From assembly GCA_964587105.1 (NCBI GenBank), contig CAZPKG010000014.1:24803-88802 (forward strand): 64,000 bases of DNA, given 5' to 3'. The notes under the pieces are model-generated. The model worked only from the letters and a program-made list of their open reading frames with translations. It was not told where the DNA came from and did no database searches. Made by a program: the position numbers and the translations under genes. Shown one piece after another: positions 9,123 through 16,520 of this stretch; position 1 is the stretch's first letter; each line of letters starts with the position of its first letter. Source of the stretch: JABWCQ01 sp964587105 (lineage in GTDB: Bacteria > Electryoneota > RPQS01).

Positions 9123-9191
9123 CTGGAGCAAGTTCTGAGTTTAGGAAGAAAATCAGACAATACCATCCACCACGCTGTCAATTTGCCAGCG
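9117..9191 (-). promoter_or_regulatory. trp leader alternative structures (1:2 and antiterminator 2:3)
   Basis: Antiterminator: GCGTGGTGGA (9166-9175) pairs with 9117-9127 through 10 base pairs with one bulged G, which occupies the 5' arm of the terminator. Competing 1:2 hairpin: CGCTG (9187-9191) pairs with CAGCG (9173-9177) with a 9-base loop. Segment 1 lies on the Arg-Trp codons 14-15 of the leader, so a ribosome stalled at Trp codons would block 1:2 and favour the antiterminator. Pairing was found by eye; no energies were calculated. Confidence 0.8.
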
Positions 9192-9230
9192 CCAAACCCA
9201 AGTCATGGAAGTGGTGAGATGTGTCATCAT
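9153..9230 (-). CDS. trpL: trp leader peptide, three Trp codons
   Basis: Short ORF of 25 codons if read from ATG 9230, or 17 codons from the in-frame ATG at 9206. The core reads M-T-W-V-W-R-W-Q and it ends with TGA at 9153-9155. Trp codons fall at 9198-9200, 9192-9194 and 9186-9188, immediately before the 1:2 hairpin. Neither start has a clear Shine-Dalgarno sequence. The predicted transcript begins near 9246, so both starts are available. Stalling at these codons under Trp shortage should allow read-through into trpE. Confidence 0.82.
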   Translation of the reverse strand: MMTHLTTSMTWVWRWQIDSVVDGIV

Positions 9231-9252
9231 GGTGCAATCGGTAATATTCCTC

Positions 9253-9281
9253 AATATATGTTCGGAGCCGCCGAAAGTCAA
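9253..9281 (-). promoter_or_regulatory. Promoter of the trp operon
   Basis: On the minus strand TTGACT (9276-9281), a 17-base spacer, then TATATT (9253-9258): one mismatch to each sigma-70 hexamer with ideal spacing. Transcription would begin near 9246, giving a leader of about 165 bases before trpE that includes trpL and the attenuator. Confidence 0.75.
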
Positions 9282-9469
9282 GCGAGGCAAGCAAGAAAGT
9301 GAAATGCCTCTCATTATCGGGGAGGATTAGCTATTCTAAGAGCAATGGAGCTGGAATCGATACAGGAATTTAACGAATTTTAATACGAAACAAGATGTTA
9401 GTGGTGAAGACCCAACTCCCCAAAACTTCAAGTTGAACTGAAGGAAATTGCGATAATTCTCGAAGTTTC
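9282..9469. other. Intergenic stretch with no recognised feature
   Basis: Between the divergent trp and T9SS-protein promoters lie about 190 AT-leaning bases. I see no ORF, RNA gene or clear inverted repeat. It may hold regulatory sites for either promoter, but none can be named. Confidence 0.5.
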
Positions 9470-9498
9470 TTGACTTCCGAAGAGGATCGAAATATATT
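9470..9498 (+). promoter_or_regulatory. Promoter of the T9SS-sorted protein gene
   Basis: TTGACT (9470-9475), 17 bases, TATATT (9493-9498), with exactly the same hexamers and spacing as the divergent trp promoter. A second -10-like TATACT lies at 9502-9507. Predicted start near 9505, 47 bases before the gene. Confidence 0.7.
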
Positions 9499-9551
9499 AG
9501 CTATACTGCAACCGCAACAACTTGTTAACATGAAAGGACCGGAGCAGTTCC

Positions 9552-11198
9552 ATGAAATCGATTAAGTATTTGTTATTATGTATGATGCTGGTAGCAATGG
9601 GTGCCAGCACGGCTCAGGCCGCAATCGGCTGGGCCGGACAGATTTGGCCGACAAGCGGTCAAGTTCGCTTGCCCAACCAGAACATCGGTGTTTATGTTCA
9701 GGTTTGGAAGGGTGGCGTAACAGAAGCCCCCGGACCGGGCGCAGGAATCAGCGCTTCCTTGTTTTACAAGCGCGCCACTGACGCTGTGTACACTGCCGTC
9801 CCGATGTCTTTCAACGTGCAGATCGGGAGCAACGACGAGTGGTGGGCCGACATCCCCTCGTTCGCTCTGAACGGTGGCGAAGATGAGTATTTCTACGTTG
9901 AAATCTACGACTCGGAAGACAACACGACCTATTCCGCAGCGCAGGATCAGGCTGGCAACAACCCGCCCTTTGTTCTGCATATTCAGCCAGGCATTTCGCG
10001 TGACGTGGCCGTCACTTTCCGTGTGGACATGAACTGCGTGAATCCGGCCTTGTTCCAGGGCGGCGTTTACTTCACGGGTGATTTCCTCGGATGGAGCACG
10101 TGCAATCCCAATGGCGCAATGACCGATGCCGACAACGATGGTATCTGGGAAGGCGTGTTTGTGTTCCCCGGTGGTTCGAACACGAACATTCAATACAAGT
10201 TCCAGCGCAATGACGGAACCAATTGCAACTGGGAATGCGGCGGCAATCGTTATGCAGTGATTGACGATTCGTTTCCGACTCAGACTCTTGATCTCCAGAC
10301 CTATTGCTGTGAGACTTGGGGCCCGAGCGAAATCTCCGGCGCGGGTTCATATTGCGTGAGCCTCTGCTGCTGCTCAAATGAGTTGTGGATCCGTTTGAAC
10401 ACCACGATCAGCCATCCGACGCTGGCCGGCCTTGATTGGGTGCCCGGCTGCGTTGATTGCGGCGGCGAGTGCACGCCTGGCAGTGGCGATATTAGTTGGG
10501 AAGTTCGCCAGGGCGGCGATATGAATTGGTACTTGGTACTTTGCCTTGCCTCGACTGGCCGCGAGATTCCGCCGGCGGAAGATGTTTATGCCGGATGCTT
10601 CTGCATCACGCTTGATGACTTCCTGCCCGTTGAGATGACCTCATTTGACGCGATCGGTCTGGGCGGCGCGGTGCGCGTTGATTGGGCAACCGCGACTGAA
10701 ACCAACACCAGCCACTTCCTGCTTGAGCGTTCGACGGACAACGAAAACTGGAGCAACGCAGCGCAAGTACAAGCTCGCGGCGAAAGCTCATCGGAAACCC
10801 GTTACAGCTTCACTGACGAACACGTCGTCGCCGGCACGCTCTATAGCTACCGTCTTACGGTCGTGAACATGGATGGTTCAAGAAGTGTTTACCCCGAAAT
10901 CGCCAGCGCGACTCCGGGTACGCATGGCACAGTAACCGAGTTTGCCTTGGCGCAAAACTATCCGAATCCGTTTAACCCTGAAACCAACATCAGCTACACG
11001 CTGGCCGAAGCGGCTAACGTGAGCCTGAAGGTCTTCACGGTTACAGGTGAAGAAGTTGCGACGCTCGTGAGTGCAAATCAGAATGCCGGAAGCTTTAACG
11101 TCAGCTTTAATGCGGCCTCGTTGCCAAGTGGTTTGTATTTCTATCGCTTGAATGCAGGCAGTTTCTCCGATACGCGCAAGATGCTGCTTCTGAAGTAG
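9552..11198 (+). CDS. Secreted protein with T9SS C-terminal sorting domain
   Basis: Protein of 548 residues with a signal peptide (hydrophobic 5-20, cleavage near AQA). Residues about 155-245 (DVAVTFRVDMN, VYFTGDFLGW, GIWEGVFVFPGG, IQYKFQRND) resemble the carbohydrate-binding beta-sandwich repeats common in FCB exoproteins. Many cysteines occur between 235 and 360. The final 80 residues are a type IX secretion sorting domain (NYPNPFNPET, VFTVTGEEVATL, GLYFYRLNAG, ending KMLLLK), which is removed or anchored after export. Function is unknown; binding of glycans or starch-like ligands is a guess. A strong terminator follows. Confidence 0.85.
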   Translation: MKSIKYLLLCMMLVAMGASTAQAAIGWAGQIWPTSGQVRLPNQNIGVYVQVWKGGVTEAPGPGAGISASLFYKRATDAVYTAVPMSFNVQIGSNDEWWADIPSFALNGGEDEYFYVEIYDSEDNTTYSAAQDQAGNNPPFVLHIQPGISRDVAVTFRVDMNCVNPALFQGGVYFTGDFLGWSTCNPNGAMTDADNDGIWEGVFVFPGGSNTNIQYKFQRNDGTNCNWECGGNRYAVIDDSFPTQTLDLQTYCCETWGPSEISGAGSYCVSLCCCSNELWIRLNTTISHPTLAGLDWVPGCVDCGGECTPGSGDISWEVRQGGDMNWYLVLCLASTGREIPPAEDVYAGCFCITLDDFLPVEMTSFDAIGLGGAVRVDWATATETNTSHFLLERSTDNENWSNAAQVQARGESSSETRYSFTDEHVVAGTLYSYRLTVVNMDGSRSVYPEIASATPGTHGTVTEFALAQNYPNPFNPETNISYTLAEAANVSLKVFTVTGEEVATLVSANQNAGSFNVSFNAASLPSGLYFYRLNAGSFSDTRKMLLLK

Positions 11199-11211
11199 TA
11201 GTCTTCCAATG

Positions 11212-11250
11212 AAAATAAAAGCGGGCCGCCCGAATGGGCGGCCCGCTTTA
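11212..11250. terminator. Bidirectional intrinsic terminator
   Basis: An 11-bp perfect GC stem (11221-11231 with 11236-11246) with loop GAAT is flanked by A-rich sequence on the left and T-rich on the right. It can serve both the plus-strand T9SS gene and the convergent minus-strand gene at 11273-11893. Confidence 0.9.
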
Positions 11251-11272
11251 TTATTCTACTTAAGTGAATGGG

Positions 11273-11893
11273 CTACCGAAGCACCATCGTCAGTGCGCCG
11301 TCTTTCAGAACTCGATACAGCGTGAGCGCAACTTCGCGGTTGGTTTGCACTTCAAAGGCATTTTTCTCTTTGAAACTATCGAGCCACTTGCCGAGTTTCT
11401 CGCGCCACGGTACTTCGATGATCACAGGTTGATTCTCCGGAGTCGAGTGAACCAACAGAGTCGGGCCGTTGCGCCACTTGATTTCAAACGCGACCGGAAT
11501 CTCGCGCTGCAGAAGTGACGGATCCATATCCATCGCCTCGGAAACAATCTTCAAGAGCGTATCAGGGAAGCGCGGTTCGTATTCCAATAAATGCAAACCG
11601 CCGATTGAGAATAAGAACGCAGAATCCGGCTCGAACTTCGAGATCAGGCTGGGGATATTCAGCTTAGCCGTGCCCGAATCTTCTTTAAGAATCCATACAA
11701 CTGCGCTGCCAAGTCGCAAAGTAAACGACTGATCGCGATTATCCAAAACGAGATAAGCGTCATTTGACTTTATCAACTCGTTCTGGGCCGCGAGGAATCT
11801 CCATTCGCGCTTCAAACTATCAGACTGGGCTAAGACGGTGTTTGTAGCGACAACCACGACAAACAACACAAGCGTAAGAGACTTAGAGGACAT
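11273..11893 (-). CDS. Exported protein of unknown function
   Basis: I choose ATG 11893 (206 aa), which gives a clean signal peptide (hydrophobic LTLVLFVVVVA, cleavage near VLAQ). It overlaps the preceding L,D-transpeptidase by 11 bases. The mature part has no motif I recognise. It alternates short beta-like segments (SFTLRLGSAVVWIL, TLLVHSTPEN) and has one charged helical stretch near WREKLGKWLDSFKEKN. Its place as the last gene after two L,D-transpeptidases suggests a periplasmic role linked to the cell wall, but that is context only. Confidence 0.7.
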   Translation of the reverse strand: MSSKSLTLVLFVVVVATNTVLAQSDSLKREWRFLAAQNELIKSNDAYLVLDNRDQSFTLRLGSAVVWILKEDSGTAKLNIPSLISKFEPDSAFLFSIGGLHLLEYEPRFPDTLLKIVSEAMDMDPSLLQREIPVAFEIKWRNGPTLLVHSTPENQPVIIEVPWREKLGKWLDSFKEKNAFEVQTNREVALTLYRVLKDGALTMVLR

Positions 11894-12524
11894 AGACTCC
11901 GGTCCCGATCGGCACGCGATCATAGAGGAACTTCAAATCATCCGAGCCAAGTCTGACACAACCGTGACTGACGGACATGCCCAGCAAGCGCTCATAGAGT
12001 GTTCCGTGAATGAAGTAGCCGTCTCCAAAACCAAGTGCGTAGTCACCCATCACGTTTGGGTCAAGTCGGTCAGCATTGCTCTTCGGAACTTCCTCGCCTT
12101 CTTCAACAAAGGCCCAGTCTGGTTTACGCCACCACGGTTCGACGATCTTATTCTTGATGGCAAAGACGCCTTTGGGCGTATGGAACACCCACTTCTTGCC
12201 AGTCTTGGGGTCGGTCAACTCTCCACCGGAACCGGTTGAACAGACGGCTTTGAAGAAGACGGAATCAGCAGTTCGCAAATAGGCATTATTCGTCTGCGAA
12301 TCGATTACAATGTACTTGCCTTTCGGCAGAGTCTTCTCGATTTCCTTGCGCAGTCGTTTGATCTCTTTGGCCATGTTCTTATCGTCGGGCATTACCGAGA
12401 GAACAGAATCCATACGAGACAGAGCGTCAGGCGGCGGCAGTTCGGCGGGCTTTTCAGCCAATGCAAACACTGCAGCGACGCCGGCGCCAAGGAGCAATAT
12501 CACAATGATCAGAACGATTTTCAT
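11883..12524 (-). CDS. L,D-transpeptidase (YkuD), membrane-anchored
   Basis: 213 residues with an N-terminal membrane segment (LIIVILLLGAGVAAVFAL), an extracytoplasmic helical stretch, and a C-terminal YkuD domain whose catalytic signature reads GMSVSHGCVRL, with an upstream HG in FIHGTLYE. Such enzymes make 3-3 peptidoglycan crosslinks or attach lipoproteins to peptidoglycan. The start overlaps the stop of the next YkuD gene upstream by 4 bases (ATGA), so the two are co-translated. Confidence 0.92.
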   Translation of the reverse strand: MKIVLIIVILLLGAGVAAVFALAEKPAELPPPDALSRMDSVLSVMPDDKNMAKEIKRLRKEIEKTLPKGKYIVIDSQTNNAYLRTADSVFFKAVCSTGSGGELTDPKTGKKWVFHTPKGVFAIKNKIVEPWWRKPDWAFVEEGEEVPKSNADRLDPNVMGDYALGFGDGYFIHGTLYERLLGMSVSHGCVRLGSDDLKFLYDRVPIGTGVYVL

Positions 12525-13585
12525 TGTACTCCCTCAAGCTTGCGAACAATTGTCACAGGTGTGCCCACACGGGCATATTTCATTAGTTCGAGCATGTCGT
12601 TGTCTGCCAGGGCCACACAACCGTCAGTCCAGTTCTTGTTTTGGCCGCCATGCCCATGAATTTCAATTAACTTGCCGATACCCGCGCGTTTTGAGATGCG
12701 TCCGTTGCGCTTATTTGCGGCAAATCGCTTCTTGTCATCGTCGTTCGGATAGTTCAGCAGCAAAGCTTTATAATACCGGCTCGAATGTTTGACTTCCGTG
12801 ACCCTGTATGTTCCCTCAGGTGTTGCGCCATCCCCGGCAAACATCTTCTGGTAGGCCGCGTTGAAGCCCAAATCCACTTTGTAAGTCTTTAATTTCTTGC
12901 CACCGTCATAAATGTGGAGACGGTGTTCTTCTTTATCAACTATAATTGCCACGCTACCGTTCCGGCGGCTGTCGGCCAGCGTATTGGAAACCCAACCTTT
13001 GGCGGCGCGGATTCGATCGAGTTCGTCGGCGTCGTGGTGGTTGATTGCAATGCGCAAAGCCGCCAACTGTTCGCGACATTCCTGACCGGTTTCCAGCGCG
13101 CCTTCCAAGTCCTCTTGTTTCAGCAGACTCATAGCCGTAGCCTGACTCATTTGAGCCATAGTCCACAGCTTCTCCGCGCGGTAAAGCGTCAGCTTGGCGT
13201 CCAGGGCATCGCGCCAGTTGTTCAGGTCTTCGGTCAGTATCTGTAACTCGTGCTCGGCATTCGCTAACGCAACGTTCCGGCGTTGGTTAGCCGAGTCATC
13301 AGCCGCCTGCATGAGAGTCCGCGCATAGGCAATCAGGGTGTCCGTCGAATCATAGTTTCGCATAACGGACAAACGCCCTTGCTGGAAGGCCATCTCTTCA
13401 CGGGCCTTCTGCAGGGCGACTTCAGCAGACTCAAGTTCGTCTTTGGCAAATTTTTTCGCGTGTCCGTTGCGTGCGTTGTAAAGCGCGGACTCAGCATTAA
13501 CCATATCTACCAAAGGCGGGGTGTCGCAACCTAACCAGACGAAGGCCAGAACAATCGGAGCGACGAGAAAGAGGCGACGAAGCAT
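12521..13585 (-). CDS. Lipoprotein with helical domain fused to L,D-transpeptidase
   Basis: I choose ATG 13585 (354 aa): it gives a signal ending in lipobox VWLGC. Residues about 25-190 form a long alpha-helical, coiled-coil region with a motif FxxxRLSVMRNYDS like the one in the lipoprotein at 13704-14309 (KFALFRNYDA). Residues about 210-350 are a YkuD L,D-transpeptidase domain (IVDKEEHRLHIYDGG, IEIHGHGG, NWTDGCVAL with catalytic Cys). This suggests an outer-membrane-anchored enzyme reaching the peptidoglycan through a helical spacer. Confidence 0.85.
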   Translation of the reverse strand: MLRRLFLVAPIVLAFVWLGCDTPPLVDMVNAESALYNARNGHAKKFAKDELESAEVALQKAREEMAFQQGRLSVMRNYDSTDTLIAYARTLMQAADDSANQRRNVALANAEHELQILTEDLNNWRDALDAKLTLYRAEKLWTMAQMSQATAMSLLKQEDLEGALETGQECREQLAALRIAINHHDADELDRIRAAKGWVSNTLADSRRNGSVAIIVDKEEHRLHIYDGGKKLKTYKVDLGFNAAYQKMFAGDGATPEGTYRVTEVKHSSRYYKALLLNYPNDDDKKRFAANKRNGRISKRAGIGKLIEIHGHGGQNKNWTDGCVALADNDMLELMKYARVGTPVTIVRKLEGVQ

Positions 13586-13631
13586 GCAGTGCGATAATCT
13601 AATGTTGCTAAATCGAGACAGGTTAGAGCAT

Positions 13632-13665
13632 GCAGGGAGCCGCGTCAATGGGCGCGGCTCCCTGC
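13632..13665 (-). repeat. Strong intergenic hairpin without U tract
   Basis: A 13-bp perfect inverted repeat (13632-13644 with 13653-13665) with an 8-base loop lies between two minus-strand lipoprotein genes. No run of T follows on either strand, so it is not a classical terminator. It may stabilise the upstream mRNA or reduce read-through. Confidence 0.7.
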
Positions 13666-13703
13666 AATGTGGTCAGACGATACAGCCGCTAAGCGGCGAC
13701 GTC

Positions 13704-14309
13704 TTACTTCTTCTTGCCACCTTTGGCCATTTCGGAGGCGCGGGTGATCTCATTCATGATGTTGTTCACACGCTGCTGAACGGTCTGCATCTTGGTGCGG
13801 GCCGACAGGTACTTAGCCTGCGTGAATTCAGCGACGGCGGCATCATAAGCGGCATGCGCGGCGGACAGATCGCTCTTGATTAGTTCGATGTCAGCCTTGT
13901 TACCCTTACCCACAGGCGCCTTCATCAGTGCGGTATCAGCAGCAGCGAGGGCGGCGGTGAGGGTAGCTTGCATAGCGGTCAACTCGTTCTTGAGGCGCTC
14001 TTTTTCGGCAGCAGCGTCAGCGGCGGCCTTGTTCGACATCTCCGTCGCCTTGAGCAATTGAGCCTTGGCAGCGTCGTAGTTGCGGAACAGTGCGAACTTA
14101 CCATCTTGCTCCTTGACAGCGGCCAAGCCAGCATTGAGGGTGTCGCGAGCGGCTTGGAACGCCTGGCCGGCATACTGCTCGGCTTCAGCGGTCTTGGCAG
14201 TCTGCAAAGCAGCACTGGCAGCATCAGCTTCAGCCTTCGGCGGCTCGGCGCAACCTGCAAGGAACAGCAGGGGGGCGATCCAAAGAACGGCAAACAAAGT
14301 CTTCTTCAT
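13704..14309 (-). CDS. Helical lipoprotein (DUF4398-like)
   Basis: 201 residues: lipobox FLAGC at residue 20, then an almost entirely alpha-helical, Ala/Lys/Glu-rich body with heptad-like spacing and a lysine-rich C-terminal tail. The middle motif FALFRNYDAAKAQL recurs in the YkuD fusion protein downstream. The build resembles DUF4398-type periplasmic lipoproteins. A role as a periplasmic spacer or peptidoglycan-associated protein is inferred. Confidence 0.75.
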   Translation of the reverse strand: MKKTLFAVLWIAPLLFLAGCAEPPKAEADAASAALQTAKTAEAEQYAGQAFQAARDTLNAGLAAVKEQDGKFALFRNYDAAKAQLLKATEMSNKAAADAAAEKERLKNELTAMQATLTAALAAADTALMKAPVGKGNKADIELIKSDLSAAHAAYDAAVAEFTQAKYLSARTKMQTVQQRVNNIMNEITRASEMAKGGKKK

Positions 14310-14450
14310 GGTGTCCTTCCTAAACCCGGTTGGAGTGGATTGACACGGAGTCGTTGCGGCCGGGTAACCTTGGCGGCCCGTGGGCGAGCGGCTATGAACC
14401 GATCACCAACTATCATAAGATAAGAAAATTTCATTAAGAAAACAGCAATT

Positions 14451-15068
14451 TCACGCAGGAACGGCCAGTAAATGGGCGTTGAACATGTCCAATGCCTCTC
14501 TTGCGTAGGCTGCTTGCTCACTGTCAGGTAACATCGAGGCCCGCTGGCGAATCAGCAAAGAGGCCAATCCGTGAACGGAACTCCATAGGCCAAGCGCCGC
14601 AGCTTCTGTTCGGGTACCCCGAAACAGACCGAGCGTTTGACATTCCGACACAGTTTTGGCAAGCATTCTGAAGGCTCTGCGGCCGTAACGCCACTCAGCG
14701 GTCTTGATGACTTTAGGGAGTGGTGTAAAGAGCATAAACATCAAATCATAGTACTCAGGTTCATCCAAAGCAAATTCGAGATAGCCTTCGAGGAGGCCTT
14801 TGAGCCTTTGAACGGGGTCCTTAACCTTTGCCCTATCCCTTTGATGGGTAAAGAGTTTACGGAAACCTTCGTTGTGGAGGTCAAAGAGAATCGCGTCTTT
14901 ATCCTTAAAATACAGATAGATAGTAGCCGGGCTATATTCTATCTTCTCTGCAATCTTGCGGATAGAGACATTTTGGAAGCCATCTTCAGCGAAGAGATCC
15001 TTCGCCGCCTCCAAAATGGCAGAACGCATCTCTTGCTTTTCCCTTAACTTGCGATCAATGATCGTCAC
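14451..15068 (-). CDS. TetR-family transcriptional regulator
   Basis: 205 residues. The N-terminal helix-turn-helix is typical of TetR: ILEAAKDLFAEDGFQNVSIRKIAEK followed by EYSPATIYLYFKDKDAIL. The C-terminal ligand domain resembles the TetR_C_33 type by eye (helical, with EPEYYDLMFMLFTP). It probably represses its own promoter, which contains a short dyad (15090-15107). The ligand is not evident; the next minus-strand genes are envelope lipoproteins and L,D-transpeptidases, and the divergent gene encodes an anchored protein of unknown function. Confidence 0.93.
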   Translation of the reverse strand: MTIIDRKLREKQEMRSAILEAAKDLFAEDGFQNVSIRKIAEKIEYSPATIYLYFKDKDAILFDLHNEGFRKLFTHQRDRAKVKDPVQRLKGLLEGYLEFALDEPEYYDLMFMLFTPLPKVIKTAEWRYGRRAFRMLAKTVSECQTLGLFRGTRTEAAALGLWSSVHGLASLLIRQRASMLPDSEQAAYAREALDMFNAHLLAVPA

Positions 15069-15089
15069 GACGGCTTTCTGAACACTGTT

Positions 15090-15132
15090 TACTAAAGGTA
15101 CATAGTATAAAAAATAAACGTCAGAATGTCAA
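15090..15132 (-). promoter_or_regulatory. tetR promoter with candidate operator
   Basis: On the minus strand TTGACA (15127-15132), 17 bases, TATACT (15104-15109). The dyad TACTA-N8-TAGTA (15090-15094 and 15103-15107) overlaps the -10 hexamer, as expected for an autorepressor site. The arms are short, so the operator is only a candidate. Confidence 0.6.
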
Positions 15133-15192
15133 GATTTATCCACATTGTCAAGATGCGTGCAACTAATGACTTAGTTAATTATCTTGTAGTTT

Positions 15193-15900
15193 ATGGTACA
15201 AAGTCACGCCTCCAATTCGGATACTGTTTTCTTGCCCAAGAGTGGTCTGAAGCTCATTGTCCTCGCCGCTTCTGCCGTACTCTTAGTCCTTCTGGCAGGG
15301 TTTACGCGAGTGGGGCAATTTGAGTTTAACGGACCTTTTCGATTGGCCGTAGCGGATGAAGCCGGGAGGCACCTTGGAGAGATCGAAGTAAATCCGCTGG
15401 ATGCAGATGGAGCATTGCGGTTAGGATTTGCCCGTGACCCGAGTTTGCCGGAAACCTACAAAATTCAATGGTGGCAACTTGCGGAGCGGGAGGACCGTTC
15501 AGGTTACCCAAGAATTGATCCGCAAAGCGGAGGTTCGGGACTACCCGGCGCCAAAGGTGAGGATGAAGATCCCGCCTACTACTCAGATAGCGATATTGCA
15601 GATCCAAATCTCGCGCCGCTCATATTCAAGGAAGGTAAGTTCTGGCTGCTTGATAGACCAACGCATGACAGTGGGTTCCGGTTTGAGTCGTGGCTTGTTA
15701 TGCGGACAGGGCCGAAGTCAATCACACTTTTGCAAGGCGTCAGATGGGGAATAACCGTGAAGGGCGGAACGCTCATTGATCGACATGATCCGCTTCCGGT
15801 AAGACATCTTTCACATTTTGATTGGCACGAATCCCTGCGTATCAGCGGATTTGGAAGCGGATGGGAGATTAGATCGGCCTATCATTCAACTCTTCCGTAG
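15193..15900 (+). CDS. Membrane-anchored protein of unknown function
   Basis: 235 residues with one N-terminal transmembrane segment (about 19-40) and an extracytoplasmic domain rich in acidic and aromatic residues (EDEDPAYYSDSDIADPN in the middle). I do not recognise a family. It is divergent from tetR and so might be under its control. A gene for an exported SRPBCC protein starts 38 bases downstream. Confidence 0.6.
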   Translation: MVQSHASNSDTVFLPKSGLKLIVLAASAVLLVLLAGFTRVGQFEFNGPFRLAVADEAGRHLGEIEVNPLDADGALRLGFARDPSLPETYKIQWWQLAEREDRSGYPRIDPQSGGSGLPGAKGEDEDPAYYSDSDIADPNLAPLIFKEGKFWLLDRPTHDSGFRFESWLVMRTGPKSITLLQGVRWGITVKGGTLIDRHDPLPVRHLSHFDWHESLRISGFGSGWEIRSAYHSTLP

Positions 15901-15938
15901 AAGAATTAGTTCAACAATATCAATTATCGGAAACAGTT

Positions 15939-16460
15939 ATGAAAACTCTTGCAATTTTAAGTTGTTTGATATTTGCTCAGTATTCGTTTGCAGAGCTTAC
16001 CGTAAATCCGCAAGGTGGATTCACATCTGTTCAGACAACTGTTCTGCCGGGAACTCCCGAAGAGATGTACGATGCGATGACAGGTGACATATTGCCATGG
16101 TGGGATCATCACTTCAGTGAACATCCGAAAAGCTTGAGAATTGAACCGTGGCCGGGCGGAAAATTCATTGAGGAGTTTGATGATCAGGGCAACGGGGCGC
16201 TGCATGCAACGGTGATCTTCGCGAACCGCCCCAAAACGCTTCGTTATGATGGACCTTTAGGTCTCACGGGACGCGCCCTCAACAGTGTTGTTACCTACGA
16301 GTTCGCGGCGCAAGGCGACAGTACCCAGATAAAGGTAACGGCTCAGCTTGAAGGAGCCATTGATGAAGAATGGGCTAAAATTGTTGACGGAGTCTGGTAC
16401 CATTTCTTGATTGAAGCCTTCAAGCCGTATGTTGAAGCAGGAAAGCACAAGAAAAAATAG
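15939..16460 (+). CDS. Exported SRPBCC (AHSA1/START-like) domain protein
   Basis: 173 residues with a signal peptide ending near QYSFA. The mature part has the SRPBCC pattern: a START-like first strand (TSVQTTVLPGTPEEMYDAMTG), IEPWPGGKFIEEF, the strand-rich centre, and a long C-terminal helix (WAKIVDGVWYHFLIEAFKPYVEAG). The fold forms a hydrophobic pocket. Export is unusual for this fold, which is mostly cytoplasmic. Ligand unknown. A bidirectional terminator follows. Confidence 0.8.
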   Translation: MKTLAILSCLIFAQYSFAELTVNPQGGFTSVQTTVLPGTPEEMYDAMTGDILPWWDHHFSEHPKSLRIEPWPGGKFIEEFDDQGNGALHATVIFANRPKTLRYDGPLGLTGRALNSVVTYEFAAQGDSTQIKVTAQLEGAIDEEWAKIVDGVWYHFLIEAFKPYVEAGKHKKK

Positions 16461-16473
16461 ATCAAAAAAAATG

Positions 16474-16503
16474 AAAAAGCCCGAGCGAGTGCCCGGGCTT
16501 TTT
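16474..16503. terminator. Bidirectional intrinsic terminator
   Basis: Ten-bp inverted repeat AAAAAGCCCG/CGGGCTTTTT (16474-16483 with 16494-16503) with a 10-base loop lies between convergent genes, and serves both strands. Confidence 0.9.
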
Positions 16504-16520
16504 CGTGACGACAATTATGG

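Noticed and set aside
7718..9181. Longer trpE start at 9181 with a WW pair near the N-terminus
   Set aside because: This frame runs through the attenuator hairpin and overlaps the true leader ORF in another frame; the ATG at 9079 gives a normal TrpE N-terminus.
9576..10193. 205-residue minus-strand ORF opposite the T9SS cargo gene
   Set aside because: The plus-strand protein has a signal peptide and sorting domain; the minus ORF is a shadow.
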